Shown here piece by piece: positions 22,467 to 27,849 of a stretch of 27,849 nt of DNA (the first letter of the stretch is position 1; each line of letters starts with the position of its first letter). Origin of the DNA: JAFGQU01 sp964483625 (lineage in GTDB: Bacteria; Omnitrophota; Gorgyraeia; Duberdicusellales; 4484-171); NCBI GenBank assembly GCA_964483625.1, contig CAZABB010000025.1, positions 1-27,849 on the forward strand. The letters are read 5' to 3'. A program made the position numbers and the translations under genes. The notes beneath the pieces were generated by a model. It was not told the DNA's origin. It saw only the letters and a program-made list of their open reading frames with translations, and did not search any database.

Positions 22467-22563
22467 ACACACAGATTACCACAGATTTACGACAGATCGT
22501 CACAGACAGGAAAATCTGCGATCATCTGTCCGGCCCGCAGGGCCGTTTCTGTGATCATCTGCG
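22467..22563 (+). repeat. ACAGAT-type palindromic repeat (family A, copy 2)
   Basis: In the 126-base gap between flgF and flgG, ACACACAGAT, ACCACAGAT, ACGACAGAT and CACAGAC (22467-22507) are followed by inverted units ATCTGCG, ATCATCTGTC, TTTCTGTG and ATCATCTGCG. Inside the inverted half is a perfect GC hairpin, CGGCCC-gca-GGGCCG (22531-22545), with a three-base loop. Copy 1 (2211-2292) has the same unit and also a 6-bp GC hairpin with a three-base loop, although the hairpin bases differ. The repeat ends just before the flgG Shine-Dalgarno. Confidence 0.8.
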
Positions 22564-22584
22564 GAATGAAGGAGGTGAGTGAGT

Positions 22585-23376
22585 ATGATGAGATCATTGT
22601 GGACCGCAGCGACGGGAATGCAGGGGCAGCAGACAAACATCGATGTTATTTCCAATAACCTTGCCAATGTCAATACGAGCGGGTTTAAGAAATCACGGGT
22701 CGACTTCAAGGATTTGTTCTACCAGGTTCTTCAGATGCCCGGTACTCCGGTGGGAACCGGTGAAACGGAGATTCCGGTAGGAGCTCAGATCGGTTCGGGT
22801 GTACGGCCTGCGTCGATCTTTAAGATTTTTTCCACACAGAGTTATCAGGAAACGCAGAATCCGTTGGACCTGGCTATTGAAGGAGACGGATTTTTCCGGG
22901 TCGAACTCCCCGACGGGACCGAAGGGTATACCCGTGACGGGTCGTTTAAGCTGGATTCCGAAGGGACAATTGTGACCTCCGACGGATATATTCTTCAGCC
23001 GGAGATTACGATACCCGACGATGCCGTGAGCATCACGGTGGACAAATACGGCACGGTGTCTATTGTCCGGGCTGGATCGTCTACCTCCGAAGACCTGGGG
23101 ACGCTGGAGATGGCAAAATTCATTAATCCTTCGGGGCTTCTGTCGATCGGCGATAATTTCTATCAGGAAACGGATGCCTCCGGCGCGCCGATTGAAGCGA
23201 ATGCCGGAGAAGACGGTATCGGGACTATCCTTCAGGGGTTTCTGGAAAGTTCCAATGTCAATGTAGTTGAAGAAATGGTGAAAATGATCGTGGCGCAACG
23301 GGCCTATGAAATCAATTCCCGGGCAGTGCAGACGTCCGATGAGATGCTTTCGATTGCCAACGCGTTACGTCGTTAA
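22585..23376 (+). CDS. flgG: Distal rod protein FlgG
   Basis: FlgG builds the distal rod that crosses the periplasm and L/P rings. The 263-residue product is a textbook family member: MMRSLWTAATGMQGQQTNID, SNNLANVNTSGFKKSRVDF, the centre LDLAIEGDGFFRVELPDGTE, and the end LQGFLESSNVNVVEEMVKMI with AYEINSRAVQTSDEML. ATG 22585 lies nine bases after GGAGG. A GTG two codons upstream and an ATG one codon downstream are possible but less well placed. It is followed after 30 bases by flgA. Confidence 0.95.
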   Translation: MMRSLWTAATGMQGQQTNIDVISNNLANVNTSGFKKSRVDFKDLFYQVLQMPGTPVGTGETEIPVGAQIGSGVRPASIFKIFSTQSYQETQNPLDLAIEGDGFFRVELPDGTEGYTRDGSFKLDSEGTIVTSDGYILQPEITIPDDAVSITVDKYGTVSIVRAGSSTSEDLGTLEMAKFINPSGLLSIGDNFYQETDASGAPIEANAGEDGIGTILQGFLESSNVNVVEEMVKMIVAQRAYEINSRAVQTSDEMLSIANALRR

Positions 23377-23406
23377 GGGAAACGCGAGAGTTTCTGAGAA
23401 GATTTG

Positions 23407-24168
23407 ATGATGCGGGGTAGAAAGAAGAACATGGTGCGATTACAGCGAAATTTCAGGGCCATTCTCTGGGGAGCGGTTTTTAGCCTGATGGTTGCCATCG
23501 TCATGCCCGGGGAAGGCCGGGCGGCTCAGGTTACCGCACAGCAGATCTATGAAGCGGCCCGGGAGTACATTCTGAATGAAACAGGGTTCTTATCGGATCA
23601 GATTGTCCTCCAGTTCCGATCGCCGTTTCCAGCGATTGAAGTGCCTGATACCGAAGAGGTCGAGGTTGTCGTCTCCGGTGAGGTTGACCAACGTACGCTG
23701 GGGCGGCTTCCGCTTCACACCCGGATTTTTGTGGACGGACAGTTGTACAAAACATTCTACCCTATTTTTGAATTTGACCGGTATACGGACGCGATTATTA
23801 CCACCCGCTGGATTAAACGGGGTCAGGAATTTACTCCGTCGAATGTTTCTCTGGTTTCGCTCAAGGCGTCGGATTTGCCTCGGCGGGCGGTCAGCCACTT
23901 GCGGATTTTAGAGAACAAAGTTGCCAAGGTTTCTCTTCCCAAAGGGAAGGTCATCGCCGGCAATCATATTGAGGTGCCGCCGTTGATCGAGCGCAAGCAG
24001 ATCGTAACCGTTGTGGTGAAGTCTCAGATGCTTACGGCGCAAACGCGGGGGATGGCTCTTTCCGACGGAAAACGCGGGGAGTTGATCAAGGTGAAAAATA
24101 TGGATTCGGGGAATATCGTTTACGGTAAGATATATGACGAAAATACCGTGATCGTAGAGGTACCATAG
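23407..24168 (+). CDS. flgA: P-ring assembly chaperone FlgA
   Basis: FlgA is a periplasmic chaperone needed for polymerisation of FlgI into the P ring. The 253-residue product has an N-terminal signal peptide (hydrophobic IWGAVFSLMVAIV-like core near residues 20-38, predicted cut near GRAAQ). SAF-like beta domains follow: WIKRGQEFTPSNVSLVSL, AKVSLPKGKVIAGNHIEVPP, and a C-terminal SAF part with GELIKVKNMDSGNIVYGKIY. The start is uncertain: TTG 23404, ATG 23407, ATG 23410 or ATG 23431 all precede the signal peptide, and 23407 has GAGAAG five bases upstream. Confidence 0.9.
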   Translation: MMRGRKKNMVRLQRNFRAILWGAVFSLMVAIVMPGEGRAAQVTAQQIYEAAREYILNETGFLSDQIVLQFRSPFPAIEVPDTEEVEVVVSGEVDQRTLGRLPLHTRIFVDGQLYKTFYPIFEFDRYTDAIITTRWIKRGQEFTPSNVSLVSLKASDLPRRAVSHLRILENKVAKVSLPKGKVIAGNHIEVPPLIERKQIVTVVVKSQMLTAQTRGMALSDGKRGELIKVKNMDSGNIVYGKIYDENTVIVEVP

Positions 24169-24171
24169 TGA

Positions 24172-24276
24172 TGAAATCACAAATCACAAATGACAAATTC
24201 CAAATACCCGTCACAGGAGGATTGCTGACGGACACGATAATTTATTTGGAATTTGGTGCTTGGGATTTGGGGTTTT
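24172..24276 (+). repeat. Long AAATTCCAAATA inverted repeat (family C)
   Basis: The 125-base flgA-flgH gap contains CAAATTCCAAATA (24194-24206) and its exact complement TATTTGGAATTTG (24243-24255), a perfect 13-bp inverted repeat. The pairing continues imperfectly outward: the left flank is built of AAATCACAAA units, the right flank reads TGCTTGGGATTTGGGG. The loop (24207-24242) includes GTCACAGGAGGATTGCTGAC. Only one copy is in this window. Like the others it joins short-period direct repeats into a stem. The flgH ribosome site (GAGGGGG) follows directly. Confidence 0.8.
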
Positions 24277-24293
24277 AAGAAGAGGGGGATAGA

Positions 24294-24923
24294 ATGAAAA
24301 AGATAGTGTTGATTCTGACAGGATTACTTGTGATCGCAGGCAGTGCTTATGCCGATTCATTGTGGACACAAGGTCAATCTTCGGATCTCAATCCGTCTCT
24401 TTATCGGGATGACCGGGCCTCGCAAATCGGAGATATCATCACGGTATTGATTGTTGAACAGGCGGCGATTACACAGCAGGCCACATCGAATACGACGCGT
24501 GATTCATCGATTAAAGGAGAGGTAAAAAACTGGGTCAATCTGCAGTTTAAAGGAATCAAGGTTGATACCGAACAGGCCGGCGTGCTTCCTAAATGGGAAA
24601 TTGATACGGAAAACGAATTTGAAGGGACCGGATCATACAAAGGAGATTACGCCGTTACCGGAACGATTACGACCCGGGTTATCGATATCCTTACCAACGG
24701 GGATTTGGTCATCGAAGGGCAGAGTCTGGTCAAGAACAATGAAGAAGAAAATACTATCGCGTTGTCGGGAATCGTACGGCCGCAGGATATCGGGCCGAAT
24801 AATACGATTCTTTCTACTCAGGTTGCCGACAAAAGAATTCATGTTGTCGGGAAGGGGCCGATTAACGACAAAACCAAACGCGGCATTCTGGGAAGACTGC
24901 TTGATTGGGTTTGGCCTTTCTGA
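24294..24923 (+). CDS. flgH: Flagellar L-ring protein FlgH
   Basis: FlgH forms the bushing in the outer membrane. The 209-residue protein shows the family blocks SLYRDDRASQIGDIITVLIV, GTGSYKGDYAVTGTITTRVI, GDLVIEGQSLVKNNEEENTI and the GIVRPQDIGPNNTI region. Enteric FlgH is a lipoprotein. Here the signal peptide (MKKIVLILTGLLVIAGSAYA) ends in a signal-peptidase-I-type AYA-D site, and the protein contains no cysteine at all, so it cannot be lipidated in the usual way. It is followed by a perfect 10-bp hairpin. Confidence 0.94.
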   Translation: MKKIVLILTGLLVIAGSAYADSLWTQGQSSDLNPSLYRDDRASQIGDIITVLIVEQAAITQQATSNTTRDSSIKGEVKNWVNLQFKGIKVDTEQAGVLPKWEIDTENEFEGTGSYKGDYAVTGTITTRVIDILTNGDLVIEGQSLVKNNEEENTIALSGIVRPQDIGPNNTILSTQVADKRIHVVGKGPINDKTKRGILGRLLDWVWPF

Positions 24924-24925
24924 AC

Positions 24926-24950
24926 GGACTGTTGTGAAATACAACAGTCC
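24926..24950 (+). terminator. Perfect hairpin after flgH
   Basis: GGACTGTTGT (24926-24935) pairs perfectly with ACAACAGTCC (24941-24950) around a GAAAT loop, three bases after the flgH stop. What follows (TTGATTACAG) has no T run, so it is probably a 3'-stabilising hairpin or partial attenuator rather than a full intrinsic terminator. Repeat family B begins right after it, paralleling the hairpin at the flhX stop, which also precedes a family B copy. Confidence 0.5.
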
Positions 24951-24952
24951 TT

Positions 24953-25045
24953 GATTACAGTGATTGATTGATGATTACAATGATTACCAACACTTTTTTA
25001 ATCACCGTAATCTTTCTTTAATCATTGAAATCAGGTGCTGGTGCT
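24953..25045 (+). repeat. GATTACAnTGATT palindromic repeat (family B, copy 2)
   Basis: GATTACAGTGATT (24953-24965) and GATTACAATGATT (24973-24985) are followed by the inverse AATCACCGTAATC (around 25000-25012), then AATCATTGAAATC and the tail AGGTGCTGGTGC. The pattern, unit and tail match copy 1 at 20607-20701. The full gap to flgI (24924-25074) contains nothing else except a GC-rich GGCGGCAGCGCCCC stretch and the Shine-Dalgarno AAAGGGGGA. Confidence 0.75.
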
Positions 25046-25074
25046 TAGGCGGCAGCGCCCCAAAGGGGGAAAAT

Positions 25075-26253
25075 ATGAGACGAAATATCAAATATCAAAA
25101 ATCAAAGATTAAAAAGAAGGAACGCTTACGGAACGTTTTGGCAACGGGAATGATCCTGCTTCTTCTTGTCGGTACGTATATTCCCTCATCAATGGCGGCG
25201 CCGCGGGTGAAAGATATCGCGTATGTGGAGGGAGTAAGAGAAAATCAGCTTCTGGGATATGGTCTTGTCGTCGGATTAAACCGGACCGGAGACCGGCAGA
25301 CTTCTTTTCCCACGCTGCAAACGGTGGGAAACATGCTGCGCCGGATGGGAATTTATATTTCCCCCAATGAGGTCGAGAGTAAACTTAAAACCCGTAATAT
25401 TGCCGCGGTGATGGTGACGGCGAAGCTTCCCGCTCTGGTACGTCCGGGGGCCAAGATCGATGTGCTGGTTTCTTCCATCGGTGATGCGACATCGCTGGAA
25501 GGAGGGGTCTTGCTTCAGGCTCCTCTGCAGGGAGCCGACGGAAAGGTATACGCGGTCGCCCAAGGGCCGCTTTCGACCGGTTTGGGAGTAGGCGGTAATA
25601 TTCGCGGCGGTACATCGTTGACCGTCGCCCGAATCCCTGAAGGGGCTTTTGTCGAGAGAGAAGTATCTTCGACCATTATCAAAGAAAACGCGATTTCCAT
25701 TATCCTCAAACACCCCGATTTTACCACCGCAGCCAGAGTTATCGAAAATATTAATGCGCAGTTCGACCAGGATGTGGCAACATCATCCGATGCCGGATAT
25801 GTGAACGTGCGTATCCCGCCGAAATACGAGGGAAATATCGTAGGATTCATCTCGTTGGTAGAAAACGTGTCGGTTACCCCCGATGCCCGCGCGAAAGTGG
25901 TGATTAACGAACGTACCGGGACGATCGTCGCCGGCGAGGATGTGAAAATTTCGACCGTCGGCGTAAGCCACGGGAATATCTCCGTGCAGATCAGCATTCA
26001 GCGTCAGACTTCCGAAACGCTGTCGGGGACAAGCGATGAAACAACGCCGGCAACGGTGGAGAAAACATTGAGTGAATCAGAGACCATAAACGGCGAAGGA
26101 ATGACCAAAATGGAAATCGTCCAGGAAAGCGTTAGCGTGCACGATTTAGTAAAAACGTTAAACGCGTTAGGAGTCGCCCCTAAGGATTTGATCGCTATCT
26201 TGCAGGCGATTAAAGAAGCGGGCGCCCTTCATGCGGAATTGGAGCTTCTGTGA
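25075..26253 (+). CDS. flgI: Flagellar P-ring protein FlgI
   Basis: FlgI builds the ring in the peptidoglycan layer. From ATG 25075 (AAAGGGGGA five bases upstream) the product is 392 residues. The mature family start is clear: RVKDIAYVEGVRENQLLGYG, LVVGLNRTGDRQTSFPTLQT, later LLQAPLQGADGKVYAVAQGP and SVHDLVKTLNALGVAPKDLI at the end. The signal peptide has an unusually long basic leader (MRRNIKYQKSKIKKKERLRN) before the hydrophobic core ATGMILLLLVGTYIP. That leader is encoded by an AT-rich repeat (family D). The open frame extends 37 codons further up through repeat family B, but those codons are not gene sequence. Confidence 0.95.
   Translation: MRRNIKYQKSKIKKKERLRNVLATGMILLLLVGTYIPSSMAAPRVKDIAYVEGVRENQLLGYGLVVGLNRTGDRQTSFPTLQTVGNMLRRMGIYISPNEVESKLKTRNIAAVMVTAKLPALVRPGAKIDVLVSSIGDATSLEGGVLLQAPLQGADGKVYAVAQGPLSTGLGVGGNIRGGTSLTVARIPEGAFVEREVSSTIIKENAISIILKHPDFTTAARVIENINAQFDQDVATSSDAGYVNVRIPPKYEGNIVGFISLVENVSVTPDARAKVVINERTGTIVAGEDVKISTVGVSHGNISVQISIQRQTSETLSGTSDETTPATVEKTLSESETINGEGMTKMEIVQESVSVHDLVKTLNALGVAPKDLIAILQAIKEAGALHAELELL
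25083..25110 (+). repeat. ATATCAAA-type repeat inside the flgI leader (family D, copy 1)
   Basis: The bases AAATATCAAATATCAAAAAT (from 25083), continuing CAAAGATT to 25110, are made of a short ATCAAA(A) unit. The copy lies wholly inside the coding region for residues 4-12 of pre-FlgI, giving the NIKYQKSKIK leader. The inverse of this sequence lies just after flgI (26281-26310), so the two copies flank the gene in opposite orientation. Confidence 0.75.
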
Positions 26254-26280
26254 GTAAAAATAAAACAATTCGTTTATTTT

Positions 26281-26310
26281 TGCTTTTTGATATTTGATTT
26301 TTGATATATT
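26281..26310 (-). repeat. ATATCAAA-type repeat after flgI, inverted (family D, copy 2)
   Basis: On the minus strand these bases read AATATATCAAAAATCAAATA then TCAAAAAGCA, the same ATCAAA unit as in the flgI leader. It occupies most of the 68-base gap between flgI and flgJ (26254-26321), together with an AT-rich run (AAATAAAACAATTCGTTTATTTT) that is itself weakly inverted-repeat. The flgJ ribosome site AAAGGAG follows. Confidence 0.72.
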
Positions 26311-26321
26311 AAAGGAGCAGG

Positions 26322-26744
26322 ATGATGAATATAGCTATGAATGCGATGAGAGGCCCGGGCATAACCCTTGGGGACAAAACGCAGTCGGAGGGATTATGGT
26401 GGCCGCCCAATCAGGGAGTATTTATCGGAGGAGAACAGAAACTTACTCATGAGGCCCTCACCAAAGAGCTGGCGGCCCAAGAACAGGTCGATCCCGAAAA
26501 AGAAAAAGAATTAAAAAGTGCCTGCGGCCAGTTCGAATCCTTTTTTCTGTATTATCTGTTAAAAGTGATGGATAAAACCATTCCTCGCGGTGAAGGCCTT
26601 TTGGGAGACAGTCTGGCCCAGCGGTTCTATCGGGAGATGTTTTATGAAGACCTCGCCGATAAGATTTCGGAAAGCGGTATGGGGTTGGGACAATTCATGT
26701 ATGATCAGTTAAGCCAGAGCCTGGTAAACCGCGTATATAAGTAA
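26322..26744 (+). CDS. flgJ: Rod-binding protein (FlgJ N-terminal domain only)
   Basis: FlgJ caps the growing rod. Only the rod-binding domain is present: LKSACGQFESFFLYYLLKVM, DKTIPRGEGLLGDSLAQRFY, and DLADKISESGMGLGQFMYDQ (residues about 63-130). The 140-residue product lacks the C-terminal muramidase domain of the enteric protein, so another enzyme must open peptidoglycan for the rod. The first 60 residues are variable. ATG 26322 and ATG 26325 are adjacent; both are compatible with AAAGGAG upstream. flgN follows nine bases after the stop. Confidence 0.9.
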   Translation: MMNIAMNAMRGPGITLGDKTQSEGLWWPPNQGVFIGGEQKLTHEALTKELAAQEQVDPEKEKELKSACGQFESFFLYYLLKVMDKTIPRGEGLLGDSLAQRFYREMFYEDLADKISESGMGLGQFMYDQLSQSLVNRVYK

Positions 26745-26753
26745 AGGATATCA

Positions 26754-27257
26754 ATGGCACAGGAGTCGAATCCGTTGAAACAGAGATTACTGCGTGTTCT
26801 CGATAAAGAATGTTTCTGGTATGAAAAAATCCTCGGGTTGCTCAAGGAAAAGACCGATATTCTGGTAAAAAATGACGTTGAGGCGTTAAGGAAAAATACC
26901 GTTGTGATGAATGAGCATCTCACGGCTCTGGACGCTTTGGAAACTCAGCGCAAAGAAATACTAAAAGAAATTTCCGCCTGCGAATATATTCCCCGCGAAG
27001 ATCTTTCTTTAGGCAAAATCGCTCAATTCTGGGATGAGCCTTTGCTCCTTGACCGGCAGAAGAAGCTTCGGTGTTTAATGCAGGATTTAAAAAGCATAAA
27101 TGATCGAAACCAGCGGCTCCTGAATCAGGCGGAAGGAGTGTTCTCATTTTTACGAAATTTGCTGTATTCGGCGTTTGCCGATGGGCCCGTAACCAATTAT
27201 ACCAGCGAAGGGAAAGTCGATCGATCGAAAGGAGGCTACTTTGAAAAGGAAATTTAA
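26754..27257 (+). CDS. flgN: FlgN-family export chaperone
   Basis: FlgN is the cytosolic chaperone of the hook-filament junction proteins FlgK and FlgL. The 167-residue, almost entirely helical product has the family layout. A long N-terminal helix pair (LLRVLDKECFWYEKILGLLK, EKTDILVKNDVEALRKNTVV) is followed by helices at 55-75 and 100-145, with NDRNQRLLNQA, the characteristic NxxN.LL region. The C-terminal 25 residues are polar. AAAGGA precedes the start. The cargo genes flgK/flgL are not in the window. Its last 17 bases overlap the next gene. Confidence 0.82.
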   Translation: MAQESNPLKQRLLRVLDKECFWYEKILGLLKEKTDILVKNDVEALRKNTVVMNEHLTALDALETQRKEILKEISACEYIPREDLSLGKIAQFWDEPLLLDRQKKLRCLMQDLKSINDRNQRLLNQAEGVFSFLRNLLYSAFADGPVTNYTSEGKVDRSKGGYFEKEI

Positions 27258-27849
27258 GGCCCACGCCGCGCCGTTTATCATCGGTGATTGCGGATCCATC
27301 GCCAAGGTCGGCAAAAAGGCCTTTGGCTCTCAGTGTAAAATGCTTAAGCACGCCGGGGTCGATGCGGTGGGAGTTGATATCAAAAGCAAAAAAGACCGGT
27401 CGGTATTGCCGTTGGTATACAGACAGGTGAAGGAGTCGGGAATGTATCTTCTGGGCACCGCGCAAAGCGCGTCACTTGCCAGCCAAGATATTTCTTTCCT
27501 GGACGGATTGAGAACCGGGCCCGCGGTTGCCAAAAACAATACGCTGCTTAAGATATGCCAGAGGGACAGTCTTCCGCTGTTTGTCTATGTGGCCCGTAAA
27601 GATAAGGCAAAAATCAAAGCAATTGGCGAAAAAATAGGGAAAAGATATGATTTCCCTCTGGTATTTATGGCCAAATCGCCCGAAGCCGCTTTTTTGCCGT
27701 TTTTATCAAATTTCCATCATGGGCATTCCCGGGTATATGCCGGATATCGGGATAGGACCGAAGGGGTTGTTTCGGCGATTTTAGCCCTTGGGTGGGGTGC
27801 CTATGAAAAAGTAAGTCAAGGAAAAAAGTTCTCCCCTTGCAAAAAAGCA
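27241..27849 (+). CDS. NeuB-like (sialic/pseudaminic acid synthase family) protein, possibly inactive; cut by window end
   Basis: An open frame of 203 codons runs to the last base. The TTG start at 27241 has an excellent AAAGGAGG five bases upstream, inside flgN. It resembles the NeuB/SpsE TIM barrel: FIIGDCGS near residue 12 (NeuB: IIAEIGxN), KHAGVDAV (36-43; AGADAVKFQ), an NNTLLKIC turn (TNxPLL), and YAGYRDRTEGVVSAILALGW (from 166; GYSDHTLG...ALGA). The usual metal-binding His of GYSDHT is Arg here, Glu of AEIG is Asp, and the VKFQ lysine is Gly, so catalysis is doubtful. A role in filament glycosylation would fit the location, but it may be an inactive relative. Family assignment is from pattern only. 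Confidence 0.5.
   Translation, partial: MKRKFKAHAAPFIIGDCGSIAKVGKKAFGSQCKMLKHAGVDAVGVDIKSKKDRSVLPLVYRQVKESGMYLLGTAQSASLASQDISFLDGLRTGPAVAKNNTLLKICQRDSLPLFVYVARKDKAKIKAIGEKIGKRYDFPLVFMAKSPEAAFLPFLSNFHHGHSRVYAGYRDRTEGVVSAILALGWGAYEKVSQGKKFSPCKKA

Noticed and set aside
24964..25074. N-terminal extension of FlgI through the preceding gap
   Set aside because: The extension translates repeat family B and would push the signal peptide inward by 37 residues; ATG 25075 has a strong ribosome site.

Overview
The whole window is one co-directional (+ strand) flagellar cluster. It encodes hook, rod and L/P-ring parts, the export gate, the motor and switch, the flagellar sigma factor and export chaperones. 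FlgH (L-ring) and FlgI (P-ring) imply a diderm cell. The gene order fliK-flgD-TIGR02530-flgE-flbD-motA-motB-...-fliOPQR-flhB-flhA-flhF-flhG-...-fliA-swrB-like resembles the large fla/che operon of Firmicutes and spirochaetes. The mix of that order with L/P rings, and with gaps full of short-period palindromic repeats, suggests an uncultured diderm lineage; Omnitrophota is my guess, and no marker gene here proves it.

Layout. 1-2210: end of a probable fliJ, then fliK, flgD and a TIGR02530-type gene. 2353-5830: flgE, a terminator-like hairpin, flbD, motA, motB. 6027-12627: a FliN/FliY-type switch protein, then fliO, fliP, fliQ, fliR, flhB, flhA. 12629-18001: flhF, an flhG-like gene without a P-loop, three tandem PilZ (c-di-GMP receptor) paralogues, a small membrane protein with a FliF-like tail, and fliA. 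In the Firmicutes order chemotaxis genes occupy much of the flhG-fliA interval. 18042-20591: a small basic-tailed protein, a PRC-barrel protein, a SwrB-like membrane protein, a second FliK-like protein and FlhX (stand-alone FlhB C-domain). 20740-27257: fliM, displaced about 14 kb from fliN, then flgF, flgG, flgA, flgH, flgI, flgJ (rod-binding domain only) and flgN. 27241 to the window end: an open frame resembling the NeuB/sialic-acid-synthase family, probably lacking its catalytic residues.

How the genes work together. MotAB, FliM/FliN, FlhF/FlhG and the PilZ proteins set motor number, position and speed. FliOPQR-FlhAB export the FlgD, FlgE, FlgF, FlgG and FlgJ subunits. FliK, and possibly the second FliK-like/FlhX pair, control substrate switching. 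FlgA, FlgH and FlgI build the outer rings. FliA drives late genes, most of which (flagellin, cap, hook-junction) lie outside the window. Genes are tightly packed, with several ATGA overlaps.

The few longer gaps are the main unexplained signal. Almost all of them are filled by short palindromic or tandem repeats from at least six sequence families, four of which recur within the window. One copy has become the N-terminal coding sequence of flgI. I saw no tRNA, rRNA, CRISPR array, transposase, attachment site or riboswitch, no promoter I can defend, and no gene-free stretch longer than about 200 bases.
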